A stretch of 64,000 nt of DNA from Larus michahellis (Eukaryota; Chordata; Aves; Charadriiformes; Laridae). How positions within the stretch are numbered: the stretch's first letter is position 1; each line of letters starts with the position of its first letter. This document shows positions 1 to 13,000 of the stretch, piece by piece. A model generated the notes under the pieces. It made no database searches. It was not told the DNA's origin and worked only from the letters and a program-made list of their open reading frames with translations. The position numbers and the translations under genes are program-made. The stretch covers positions 7,936,001 through 8,000,000 of the forward strand of contig NC_133906.1 of the NCBI RefSeq assembly GCF_964199755.1. The letters are read 5' to 3'.

Positions 1-1990
1 GTGAGTTAGTCTAAGTCAAGCTCACATAAATTAGGTCAGGAATCACTGATATAATTTGAAATTAAGTTACCTGACAGATACGCGCAGGTCTGTCACAGTT
101 CACTAATGAGTCTTCTCTTTTCATTTAGGAAGTAAATTAGATTTAAATTTGGATTGTCCATTTTGACGTGTTATTGCAGCCAATAATCAAAGAGAGGAAA
201 ATTCTAAAGCAAAATGAAATACTGTTTTGAAACTTTGGTTCCTGCCCCCAACATACACAGAGAACATTTCAATCCTCATGGCTCTGCATCTTCTAGTACT
301 GTCACCAGTCCATGCATCGCAGCATACCTGTGGGCATCCTTGTCTGCCCTTCTGCCCTCATACCTCACTGACTGCTTGTCCTGCTTTTTGCCTGCTCTGG
401 CAGATGCCACACAGGCACAGGTCACCATGGAGCTCCTAAAGGTACGTTAGGATGGTTTGGAGCAAGAGTTAGCCTGCATGCCATCATACTTTCTGAGCCT
501 CCTGAATAGACATGCGGTCCCTCCAAAGCATATACTGGGAGCAGGGGAAATCCTCCCTAACAGACTTAGTTATTTCTTGTGATATTAACAACCGAAAAAT
601 TGGTTTCAGCCTGCTGTCCTAATCCAGGTACCTATATTCACCTCTGTAGCAGAAGACTCGAATGCAGTGAGTTCACATGCTTATGTATATGTGATATTGT
701 TCCAGGTGGGTCGTGTCAAGCAAGGCTGAGTGAATTATTTCAGCTGTTCTTAAGAGCTTGAGCACACAGAAGAACTTCATTCATAGGAATTATTTTTAAT
801 GAAGAATTTCTGTGAGTCTATATTAAGAACTAACTAAGACATTACACAAATACTGAAGCAAAGAAAGCCTGGACACCAAGATGACTGGATTTTATGAAGT
901 AGTCTGCTCACGGTATTTCACGGAATTTGAGATGTTCTTTGAGCGGTATCCTTCTCATTATAAAATACACACATTAAAATCCCCAACCCCACTGCTTCAA
1001 TTGTAGTACCCATGTTTCACAACAGCCTTTTAAACGCGTCTTCTCAAAGGCCCATAATGGGTATGGGAGGGAAAAGCTACTGATATGGTTGCATCCTAAG
1101 CCAGTTACAACTTGACAAATCAGTATATTAGTTTTGAGTGGACAACAGAACAACTGTAGCCTAGTGCAGTGATCTGGATATCAGAATGTCATCTCTCCTT
1201 TGCTCAGGGATGCAGCATTTGGTGCAAATTGCTTCTGCCTTCCTTCTGCTATAGTAATTTAATATGGAACTGACAGGTGCATTGATCACTTGGCCAGATC
1301 CTCTTCCAGACAGCAGCCAGAAGATGGGAAAAATGCCAAACTGCCATTTTCTAACTTACGTTTCTTTTTGTGTGATGAGAAATGTCACCAACTTCTGACA
1401 ACCCGGTTTTATTTGAAATCTACAGTATAATATACAGGAGGAAATGAGAAAAGCTAAAAAATTTGAACTGAAATGGTGTTTTCCTAGAGATTTTCACATA
1501 AGTTTGCAAAAATGAGGGTCAATAACCAAAAGGATTTAATGCATTATCTGATTTTCCTGTTTCACTTTCTCCCCATAAACTATGAATCCCAGAGTACCAA
1601 AGCAGAGTGGGTACATAGAGCTATTACATCAGTTTTACTTCTCTTTCAGTGTTTAACAGAGAAAATAATAAATTGTAAAATGTAAGAGAATCTAGCAAGT
1701 TCAGACATTTACTTCTTATTTTTGGATTTTTTTTATGCAAAATCCATAGCAAATTGGAAGTTTAGACTGCAAGGAGACAGTTTAAAGCTTCTTTTTGAAA
1801 AAAAACTGGCAACAGCCTGTTTTATAAACTGATGGGCATGAAAGTCCAGCTGTGCACAAAAGCCCTTGTAGATTACATCACTGGCACTTCTGCTACAGAG
1901 CTTCTACTGGAAAGCAAAACACTTCTTATACCTTAGTGCTTCCCAAAACAGCCAAGAAATTTCCTCAAATGACTCACTCCTGAAAAATGT
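1..1990. other. Intergenic, no gene recognised
   Basis: This is AT-rich sequence without recognisable exons. A 78-codon + strand frame opens at 214 and runs into a donor-like GTACGT after position 441, but its product resembles nothing I know and I see no supporting acceptor or neighbouring exon. No CR1 or other repeat tail is visible. Confidence 0.5.
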
Positions 1991-1993
1991 CAG

Positions 1994-2360
1994 GTTCCTA
2001 TTGAACTTGTGGGAGCCCAACTTTCTGGGAAATTGGTAGTAGATATTGCTTCATGGCTTCAAGACCACTGGTCTAATAAGAATTCTCTACCTTTCCCTGG
2101 TGGGTTTTCAGTTTATCCGTTACAAGCAGAGAGGCATGCCGTTTTTGGTACTGATCCATACTTTAGTTACTTACAACAAACTTTAACAGCAAAATGGAGT
2201 CAAGTGGACAGAATGACAACTTTGTGAAGGTTTACAGTGACAGCCTTTCTGCAGTGCCTCAGCCCAGCAATAAACCAGAAAGTACTGAGTTTAAAAACAG
2301 ACTTCTGTCACTGTTTGAAGAACTACATGGAACTCTTCTCTGTGCACAGCTATTAACAGG
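1994..2360 (+). pseudogene. Exon-like coding remnant with a frameshift, parent gene unknown
   Basis: An acceptor-like CAG ends at 1993 and a donor-like CAG/GTATCA lies at about 2360/2361. From the acceptor one frame stays open for about 77 codons and ends at TGA 2225-2227. It has a protein-like composition with short runs such as VVDIASWLQDHW and GTDPYFSYLQQTL. The +1 frame then takes over with equally protein-like text (FKNRLLSLFEELHGTLLCAQ) and runs to about 2385. The switch falls at about 2195-2225 inside continuous sequence too short to hold an intron, so as read this is one exon with a single-base indel. I do not recognise the family. It could be a decayed exon of a lost gene, a retrocopy fragment, or a real exon with a sequencing error. 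No poly(A) tail is visible on the 3' side. Confidence 0.35.
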
Positions 2361-2399
2361 TATCACTGCTATGAACCCATGCTAATAAAATTAGCTTTA

Positions 2400-5300
2400 G
2401 AAGATAGAGGAAGGGCACAACACTAAGTCAACAAGTTATATTTCTCTTGAAATGAAGTAAATAGGTTGTATTAATTTTTTTTTTAATTCCAATATTGTAT
2501 TATTCTAGAACAATAGGGGAGACTTAGAAAAGATCTGAAACATTTATAAAACACTAAGTTCAACTTTGTTTTACTTTCAGTTTAGGGACAAATCTGTATG
2601 TTGTTTATCTCATCTTTATGTAGAAATAAATCAGAAGAGACCAGATGAGATAAAAAACCTCATTTCATTCATGAAAAATCCATCCTTTGGGTTTAGAAGG
2701 CCAGGAAGATAAAAAGTGAAGTGCCTCTTTGCAGTCTACACAGAAAATGAGACTTTAAAACCAGTGACTTTTCTTTCTTTATCCCCTTAGGTGACAGAGA
2801 GCAGTGAATAAATGAATATAAACATCAAATAACCCTAGAATGAGGATTCAAGCAGGACTGACTCTGTAATGCCATACTTTCACAATCACTAAGCTGTCAG
2901 AAATTGGCACTGCTTCTGTAAAAGAAGCCATTTTTTGCTCTGCACACAGACTGTGTGCAGACATGCAATCACAATGATTTTGACCCCAAACAGGTCCTGG
3001 GCTCTTGTTGACTGACACAAATACCTACAGAGCCATGGAGCCAAAAACACAAAGCCAGAGAAGAAAAAGGAGGAGTATGACCATTTCTTTCAACAGCAAC
3101 ATAGCTTAAAAGTGATTGGAAAATTACCGTACTAGTTCCACTGTCTTCTTGCAATATCTATAGCGCTCTCTTAGATCTCTATAACCAAAGGAGGGAAATG
3201 TCATTAAAGGTGTCTGTCTAGTAATAAAGTATCTTGGAGGCTACATTCTCCAGGGCAACTTCTTCTCTGCTTTATGGTGGGGGGATGCTGAGGGTGCGGA
3301 TCCCCTCTGACAAGATATAACCGAACGGTAGTCTTCTCTTCACAGGAATGACAAAGTTAACTAATTTTTCATTTCCTATTGGAACCCTGGAAATAATGAT
3401 TCCTTATTCTTGACTTGGTACGAAAAAGGTAAGAGAAACTGTTGTTTCTGTATTCTAGTTTAAATATTTTTGTCAAAGATGACAGACTGTAACTGATTTT
3501 GTAACTATATGTAACAGCTATGATTTTCACCTTTCAGTATTAAGAACAATTTTTCTTGGCTGGAAAACTATGAAGCAAACAGACGTGACATTTAAGAACA
3601 TACTTGCCTTTTGCCTTTGTAATCTGTCACAGCCTTCAAATTATGGTAGTAAAATAAAGAATGATAGCCAGATGGAGTTTGGTATTTATTTTTACAGACT
3701 ACATATGGAGCAAAATGGAAAATACATTGCTAAATAAATATAGATTGCTAAACTTAATCATTAGCATACTGCAATAAAATGTGTATTTGTGTGAACAGAA
3801 TCCAGATCTTAACACACAATCCAGATCTTAAAACACATATATATAAAAGGATTGAATATCTCATCTTGGGACTTACCACCTATTTAATATGACAGCTTGA
3901 TGTTCATGACCACCTTGCCAGAATTTAGACAGAATTACCCCAAAACTCCTGGTCAAAAGGATTAAATAGTGAGGCTTCAGTCTAGGTTATACTTTTGAGC
4001 CATGCTGTAAAAGTTGATGAATGAAAGGAGCTACCCATTTAACCCAGTTATAGTCAGTGAGAACCTACTTTAAAACCTTTTAGGTTTGATTTCCCTTACA
4101 CCTCAAAATAACTTTAGAGTTGTCAAAACTGCATCCAAGACATTTTTGAAAGCCCTAGTAACAAGACCCTTGGACTGCGGTCTAGCTGGGAATATAGTTT
4201 TCATTGAATATGCCCTTGAATATATCTAAACAACTTTTTGTGGAAGGGATGCAGCAGGAAGTGGGAAAACTCCTGTTGCCTTAAGATTTGATTTTTCTGT
4301 ATCTTTGGTCATCCAACTATTCAAGAGTGCAACTTAGAAAATGACTTTTTTGATACATCTCTTGTCATCTTTGTATCTTCCAATCGTACTGTCATCCTTT
4401 GAAACTTACTCCAGTAACCAGATCTAGACACTTCTTTTTCAAATGAATATATTCACCCTCTTTTTAAGTGGAAAAATTAAGTATTGAGTTGGGTAACACT
4501 AAACCATACTGCCAACGCCTTATACAAAAATGTTATCTAGAATGCTGAGTTCCCTAAACCACCCTTTCCTGTTTGAACAATTGTAGATTTTACTAAACAC
4601 AAAAATGATTCTGCAAATGTAGATTTTAAGAAGTGCTCAGTGAGAAAAATTCAAAATTCCAATTCTCTCCTTCCAGTAAAATGCCCAACTCATCCCTATT
4701 AAGTGCTTTATGTTTAGGAGAGAACTCCTTTTTCCTTCCTGGTCCAACTGCTCTGTTTGCAGTGACAATTAAATTATACCAGCTGAAGGGAATGGATGGC
4801 CAGAGCACTTTCCTGTAGGTGGAAGAGACAGTTTTGCATCATCTGAAATAGAAAGGAAGCCCCTTTTGTTAAAAAAAAAAAAAAAAAAAGTACAGAATTG
4901 GATACTGAGCTAGTCAGTATTGCAACATCCACGTGGTTTTGGGGTTTTTTGTGTGGATCTAGCAATAAGCAATTTGAGCACAGCTTAACAAAAATCAGCA
5001 ATGAATCCAGAATGGCATATACTGCCTTCCAAATATTAATGTATTTTCCCACGTTTTTAAAATGGAAATGAGATAAAGAGAGAACCACTTAGAGAATTAT
5101 TTAGCTACTTGATTTTAATAAAATACTGTCACTTCTGATTGTGTATGTCAAGGAAAAAAAAAAAAAATAATCTCCACACAATGGAACTGCAAGTCTACTG
5201 TCCACCTCAGTGCTCCTTAAAATTTTGTCTTCTTGTAGCTTTTGTTATCTCTATCCCCTATTTTTCGTATCAGTTTTAAATTTACTGTGATTTTTTAAAG

Positions 5301-5600
5301 AGTATAGTGTCAAATGTAATAAAAACTTAGCTGCCTGCAAGCGGAGAGGATGCACTCAGAATTTTCTTAATCAAGCACTGAGGCACAGGGTGTTTCAGGC
5401 TCGTGTTTTCAAAACCTCCTGTATTTTTTTTTTGGTGTACATTTATCACATTCCCAAGGCAGCGGCACAATTAAGGAGGGGCAGGAGGGGCAAGTCACTG
5501 AAAGAGCAGAGAGATTTCAAGAAGAATTGCAAATATTTATGATTTAGATCAACAAATCCTGATGGTAAAGAACAAATCAACAACTGTTTCTCATGCTGCC
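2400..5600. other. Intergenic, no gene recognised
   Basis: AT-rich spacer downstream of MAT2B. It holds simple A runs (19 A at 4871-4889, and another near 5153-5167) and a 19-bp imperfect tandem duplication at about 3799-3836 built on AATCCAGATCTTAA. No credible exon, RNA gene or transposon was seen. Open frames at 4633-5088 on both strands are short and of low-complexity composition. Confidence 0.5.
4871..4889. repeat. Poly(A) tract, 19 A
   Basis: Nineteen consecutive A residues. No retrotransposon body is recognisable upstream, so it is listed as a simple repeat. Confidence 0.9.
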
Positions 5601-5608
5601 AATATATA

Positions 5609-7056
5609 TTTATTGTCATTCTGGAAATAGGTCACCATGTATATATCAGGACTTCAGACTAAAAACGTATTGGGATTATGAACTCTTAGCATATGCCAGT
5701 TGGAAATTAAATGACTGAACATAAAGCTGACCTTTAGAAGATCTTCAGTTGGTTTATTTTTGTTTCATCCCCCCCTATTTTTTTTTTAAATTAAAAGCTG
5801 AACATCTTTCCCTCCCCCTCCATTTCAACCTCAGAAAAATAAATGATCATCCAAATGCAGCTTTTCCTAGTTTTACTAATGATCTGCTGGCAATCTCAGA
5901 ACATTTATAGTGTTGATTCTACAAGTTCAGAAGGAAGCTAGCCTTTGCAAACCATGTTCTTCCTCCACTTTACCTGGCTACTGAGTCCATCTTTAAGGAC
6001 TAGACTAAAGCAGATTAAAGATTTGCTTATATTAGACAATTGCAGTTACACTATTATGAGGCAAACCTTCAACACATGCACTTTGCTGTTCCAGAACAAG
6101 CTACATCAGTGCAAGATCTGAGAGTCTGTGCAAAAGAAGCCACAGTGCTACAAATTCTTGAAATAATTTTCCTCTCCGTCTCACATGTATTGACTAACAA
6201 ACATCTTCCTCCCAATAATTTCACCAATCCCAAATACTACCCAAAAGAAAGAGAAAGATGAAGATATTTCATGCTTTTACACAAAACACAAACAACCCCC
6301 TACTTGGGAAAAAAAAAAAAAATAGTAATCACCCAAATCCAGTCCCCCACCCAAAAAAAAACGGGTCAAAACTATTTGTTCCCCACCCTCCCAACCCTCT
6401 TTTAGCTTTAGTATGTCACCATTAAAACAAATGCATACAACTTACTGTACAAATATGAAGCTGCAAGCATTCAAGTTACAGAACATTCTGAAAATATTTC
6501 AAGCATAAAAAGTACACTTGATAATTGCAAAAATAAAGTTTCACTTTTCTTTAAAAAACATTTTGATCAGAGCTCAAGCAAAACAAACATTTAACAATTC
6601 CTACTTCAACTTCATAAGAACACCACCTCCAGAAGTTAAAAACAAAACCCTCAGATTTGTGGTGATAAAGTAACTGACCACGTCTTTTAATGAAGGGAAA
6701 TGGTATATACAACAATGGCACAGAACCTTAAGCATCAACAATGTATTTCAGCCAAAAGTAAGTCTACAAGTGATCTGAGTCATCTTAGCATCAAATGGTA
6801 CAAAGAACCAGAATCCGCTAGGAACGGACATTAAGTTAGACTGGTACAAATGAGAGGAAAGATCCATGACATCAAATAGGCTCAGTTTTTGTCACTGAAC
6901 TTTTTTTTAGGCTAACGATTTCACTAGTGCAAGACCATATGTTTACCTGATTAAATGAAAACTGATAAATGTCACAATTTAAGAACACTCATACAAAACT
7001 ATTTTTTTCTTTTAAAAAAGTGCCACATACCATACTTTTACTAAAAAAGTTACAAA
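5609..7056 (-). other. MAT2B: MAT2B 3' untranslated region (extent inferred)
   Basis: Sequence following the MAT2B stop codon on the - strand. The AATAAA hexamers on this strand that I found are at 5758-5753 and 5614-5609 (read as TTTATT on +), giving a 3' UTR of about 1.3-1.45 kb. An ATTAAA variant at about 6692-6687 could serve a shorter form. The region is AT-rich with poly-pyrimidine runs and contains no other gene. The exact cleavage site cannot be seen. Confidence 0.45.
5753..5758 (-). terminator. MAT2B: Candidate MAT2B polyadenylation signal AATAAA
   Basis: AATAAA on the - strand, about 1.3 kb after the MAT2B stop. A second copy at 5609-5614 is an alternative. Inferred from hexamer and position only. 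Confidence 0.4.
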
Positions 7057-10000
7057 CTAATGGAAGACTGTCTGCCTCCATCTTTTGTCAACAAGGAAAG
7101 GCCAAAGTGATTCTTTGATCCCAGCTCGAAATGGCGTTCTCTGACCTATCCCCAGCATCTCCAACTTTGAGCAGTCTAGCTGAGCATTCCTCGGACGAAG
7201 AGCACCCACAACTGGACAATCAGTAATCTAAAAAATAAACAGAAGAAAAACCCCACCACACCAACAAATTATCAGAAATGACAGAAAAATATTTATTCTT
7301 ATATGTGCTCATTTAGAAGTTTTCCTTTCCTAGCTTTCTATAAAGGTATGTTTCCCTACTCCCTTTCAACTACTTTGTGGAGGTTTTTTGGTTTCGGGTT
7401 GGGGTTTTTTTTGTTTGTTTTATGGTTAACTTCATTCCAACACAAGAGATGTGAGGCAGAGTGACGTGAAGTGTCTTAAGTTAAATTTTTCTCACTCAAT
7501 TACTGCTCACCATTTATGCGTTTCTATGTTTTATTCCTGTTTTCACTCTATGACTATAATCACAAGATAAAAAATGCTCTAAAATGTTGACAGAACCACG
7601 TCTTGATCAATATACTTGAAGAGAAATAGATTTGGGCAGAAAAGAAAAAAATCAGACTAACTTAGTATTCTCCATTCTTTTTCTCTCCATCTTCCAAGCC
7701 ACATTTCAGTTCCAGCCTTTACTAATTCAGAATCCTTGGAATTCATTTTGGATATAAATAATATCTTATTTACATGCTGTACTCTCAGACCATTACCAGC
7801 ATATCTTTAAGAGTAGTCTTACTTTTAAGTGTCTATAAAACTGAAGGACAAGTGTTTTAAGCAAAGCAAAAATGATTTTAAGTTCTCTAGTGCATGCATT
7901 CAGAAATAAATCCGGACATTGCAAAGTTCTTACAGATAAGCTTTTTTAAAGACAAAAATACAACAAAAAACATGAATTTACTCCTGACTAAGGGGAACTG
8001 TTTTGCAAAAATACCATTACACTACAGACTGTGAAACTGGTTGCTGACAATTCTCCTAATTCAGCAGGTCAAAGCAGCTGTTGTTTTCCTGCGTTGAAGT
8101 ATCAGGCAGCGTCCTGAGCAATACATCTGCTGTGAGAGACATACTCACACAGATCCTCCTGAAGAGGAAGCTTCCTTGTATAGCTAGCATGAGACCTACT
8201 GCTTGAAATGGTAAAGCACATCCATCTTTCTACAGGTCAAAAAACATACGACTTACCGGTCTCAAGTGGCTGCTGGGCAGGTTGAAAGCATCTGCAATTG
8301 CACACGCCATTTCATACTTGGTCATCTGTTCATTGCCAGACCAGTGAAACGTTCCTTTTACTGATGGGTCCTACAGAAGAAACGGGAAACACAGGTGGAA
8401 AAAAAAGCAGGTAGCTAGGTCTCCGACCAATACCCGTGCAAGAATTGTGCAGAATCTTCCAGCAAGATCCTATCCTGAAAGGCATGTTACAGCACCTCAC
8501 TGACATTCTTGGAACGTCTTGCGCATTTTCAGAGAACACCTGACTAGGGATTGAGACTGAAAACTGGGGTTACATCTATCTGACCTGGCTTTTCACAAAC
8601 AGCTTATATGCTGTAGAATTAACAGGAGGGTCAGGACTCAGACAACTAACCAAAGTCAAATAGCTGGGGAGGAGGAACTCAACTGTTCTGTACTATTCAC
8701 TTACTCGAAAACAAATGCGAAAGGCACCAAACGCATTCTGAATGTTAAACTGCACACCATGTACTAGTCCTATCAAACAAATTGATTGTCCCACATCCAC
8801 CGTATATGCATGGTTCATTTTTTTCAAAGTTATATGTATGAAAAATAAAGGTGGTTGGTCAGTTTTGTTATCTCGCAGAGGTGGTAATCTGAAGGTGCTG
8901 GGATGAATAAACATAAAAAAGTATTTAAGTCCACTGGCTTTTTTTTTTTTTTTGCCACCTCAGCGTTCTTAATACAATAAACAAGGGCATCTTTGAGAAT
9001 TACATTCAATCACCCTGGAATTTCTTTAGTCCAAAATGGCAATTTGTGAAAGGCATATCAGAATAAGTCAAGTATTTGCATTTTTGTCCTGCATACTAGC
9101 AGACACATGACAAATTTCAGAAGGTTTTGTCCCATCACTTTTGTTTCAAATATCCACAGAATATCCACGCACTGTCATGTAAAGATACCGTAGTATTACA
9201 GCTAGTTCTTCCTTCCCTCCCAGTGTTCCAGAAATGCAAAGAATAATGCAGGTTATGTGCAGTTCTCAGTTGTTCAGAAACAAAGCCAAGAACTCAAACT
9301 GGTTTTACCTTGAAAAGGCTTGTTTCTCTAAATTCTTACCTGCATTCTCTTCTCTGCTAGTTGTCTGCAAACAGTCGCTACATCCTTGACATTAGTAGGA
9401 AATCTTTGTTGCCAGTGGTCCATGTTGGCAGATTTATTACTGAACTGCACTTTATCAAACATAACAGTCACAGCACTTTCCTCCAGTCTTTCTACCTCTC
9501 CGTACAAGACAGGAATCCTAAGTACTGCAGCATCTAAAAGAAAGATTATTTTCATAAGTATTAGCATTGTTATGAACAGGCACGGATGCTCTAGCATAAC
9601 CTGAAAGGTGTTCTGGAAGTGTTAAGAAATATGCTGGTGATATTAAGCATCTACAAATCACAAAGAAAATGCAATTAATATTTTTCCCCTCAGAATATGA
9701 TTTTAATTTATATCAATTTTACAAGTTTATAAACACTAAGTTTATATAATTTTTTTTTTCTTCATTTATGCCATTGATTTCTATAAAGTTAAGAAGCTTT
9801 CATTAACACTGCAAGAGAGAACAGACAGCTTGTTTGGGTTAGAACAAAAATTAAAAAATTAGAAAAACCCAACTGCACTATGCGGTTACTCCAGCACTCC
9901 CCATCCTTCCTGGGTAAGAGCAAGAACAAGAATTCCCACCAATCACAAATCACCATATTGAGGCATCGATGACAAAGTTTTTTTGTCCAGCATGCAGAAG

Positions 10001-13000
10001 CCTCCTGCGTAAAGGAGGATATTATTTACCAGAAAAAAAGACAGGAACCTTGGAATTAATAAAAAGCTTCGCCAATAAGGAACAGGTTCACAGAATACAG
10101 TAGTAAGCAATATTAGATGTCAAGATTGCGATTTGAGAAATTAAACTAACAGTAAACACGTGCAAAGAGAAGGATATTTTATGACGGAATACACTGTACC
10201 AGTCTATCTCAGTCATGGAGACTCAAAAGGCCTCTTTGAGGGGAAATCCAAGAAGGCTACGACAAATTCATTAGAAGTAATACAGATACTTTTACTTAAA
10301 GAAAAAAAGAATAAAATCAGTCCTTAAATTAGAAGTGGAAGTCATCAAATCATTGCAAGTCTTAAAGACCTGTAGGAAAATGTTATAGCTATTAGAAAGA
10401 CAAAAGAAAAGGCTAACAAACAAATTATTCTCGAAGAAAAATAAACCAAAAGAAGTACCTACACAAGAAAAACAAATACAATTAAAACCCCCACATGACA
10501 CTTATTTCCTGCTGCTCTAAAAAATAGTTATTTGGTCACTCCACAAATATGTTCTTCCTCTCTTTAAATACTGCTTGCAATATCTCTTTTTTAATATCTT
10601 TGGAAGTATTCGTTGTTTGAGAAAAAGGCTGATGCCTTTTGTCCTCAGAGAGCTGAGACTTGGAGAGCGTTACCTTCATTACCAATGGTTCTGAACGCCT
10701 ACTGAAACTTTTTCATTTTATAAGCATGAATAGCTAACGTAACTTGTATCCTCTCCTAACCAAAGAAAAATGTATTTTTAAAAAATACGCAAAAAAACAC
10801 ATTACTTGGGGAGATTCTTGCATTATACAACAGAAATGGTCAGGGAAGTTCTTCGCTTAGCTGTAGACATTTGATAGACTGAATTCTGCCTTATACAATA
10901 TTAGCAAATTAGTGGTTGTAAGACTAATGCACGTAAAATATTTACATTTGTATGAAACAATCGAACCGATGTTTTCAAGCATCTTACTTAGCACCATCTC
11001 AAAATTCCGCCTGCTACTAATACCACCACTGCAACCCACTCCTGCCTGACAGATCATGCTCAAAAAGGTTATGAAACAGAAGGGAAGCGCTGAGTTGGGG
11101 GAAGGATCTAGCAAGATACCCACACATACTTCCATTTGGAGCAGCCTTATCTCCATTACCAACCTAGAAGAGTGAGCAGACAGCACCACAGTCAAATTCA
11201 GAGATGGTATTTAAGTACGAGGCGGAGTGAATAACTTTAAATTTAAATTGATTTTTACTTAAAGAAGACTCTTTGTATCGAAGTATTTTTTTGGAAGACT
11301 ATTTCTTACTAGCAATGAAAAACTTATCCTAAGGCCTATCATTTTCAAATATAGTATGTGTTTACTTACTGAAAGACCATCACACTAATTTATCAATTGT
11401 TAATTCTCTGGTTAGACAGAGCAGAATCCCAGTGCAGGCATCATACTGACATATCAGAAGCCTCTGCTGTAAGTGCACCGAGATTGTTTCCTTCAGATTC
11501 TGTGAGAAAATAGAAGTGCTTCTTTCTTTATAACCCATGAACAGAAACTGACAGCATACTTACTGGAAACAACCAAACCTCTCTTTTGTACAAGAAGTAA
11601 GTTTTAAATGTAAGGGAACATGTTCAGTCCCAAGCTTTTTTCCTTTAAGTAGAATTTTTTTTAAAATTATGTTTGTATATTTTGAATGCCAATTTTCATT
11701 AAGAAAAGATTTAAATAAAAAATTTAAAAATGGTTGCTTAAAACCAGAACTATATTACTACCCCTTTGGAACGTGTTACAAGCAGGAATTTGATGTGCGT
11801 GGCAAGCTGGGTGGGTAGAAATGAAATGGATGGCCCGATGGCTTATGTAACGAGGGCAAAACAGGAGATCAGCGAGAAAACCTAAAGAGTAACAACAAAA
11901 GCCTGTGTTAATTTTATCTGCATTATTATTGAATCGCAAGTCTGTTTTTCCCTTGAAGTAAACATACATTTAGAACAATTGCACTGCATCCCCCTAAATA
12001 ACAGCAGCTCTGTTATTAAGGGTGGTAAAGCTTGTGCCGTTACAATACATTGATGATGTATTTTATCCTTCCTTAGGAATGGTTGATTCACAGTAGACAA
12101 AGGCTTGTGGATGTCCATCAGCAGAGACTAGTAACAAAAACGAAGATTGGAACAAGTAAGAAATAAAGCTTTAGTCAACCTATAAGCAATAGGAATCGTT
12201 TATGAGCAAGAAGACTGACTCCTAATCGCGTTCTTTTCTAAGTCTCATTTCCATGGTTTTGCAACTTTACTGCTGACTTATGAGTCTATTGAGCTTATAT
12301 ACAACTAAGTAAAAATAGAAAGCCTCTATTAAAAATGTCTGAGTGTATTCTTACCTTCATTATTTTCCAGGACTGCCTTTTCACCATCCAGTTTGGTTTT
12401 ACCATATAAATTCAGGGGATTTGGTACATCAGTCTCTTTATAAGGAGGGCTTGTTCCATCAAATACATAGTCTGTACTAATGTAGATCAGGAACGCTCCA
12501 ACTCCAGCTAGGAAGAAAATGTTTATGCATAGTCTATTTTAATCCATGCCTTGTTTGGACTCCCAATAACTCTTTAAACAAACATCCAAAGAACCTCAGC
12601 TTCGAGCCCCATTCATTCCCACTGCTTTGTCTGTTCACTGATCCTTCACAGAGGCACACATGCTACCCCTACAGAAAATGATCGACTGCACACTGATCGC
12701 AGAAATGACATTCACCACTTGGAGTGACTTATTTGTATTTATGTTCCTGCATAAATAAATACAGTATTTTAACAAGAAACCAAACCCATTAGATGGTCTC
12801 CTTACCTGCCTCTTTTGCTAAATTCCCTGAAGCAGCCACATTGAGCTGAGAAGCAGCATCTGGTCGACTTTCCACAACATCTGGCCTTCTCTCAGCAGCA
12901 CAATGCACTATAACATGAGGCTGGAAATTAAAGACTAACTTTAAACAACAAACATTGTAAAGAGACTGCAGTGGCACCCTAACTCTAGCGATGAACTCCC

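Noticed and set aside
4774-5088. 104-codon - strand open frame
   Set aside because: Includes a poly-Phe run created by the 19-A tract; no family resemblance and no splice sites.
10857-11195. 112-codon - strand frame in a MAT2B intron
   Set aside because: Lies wholly within intron 4, has no phase-compatible splice sites, and MAT2B is complete without it.
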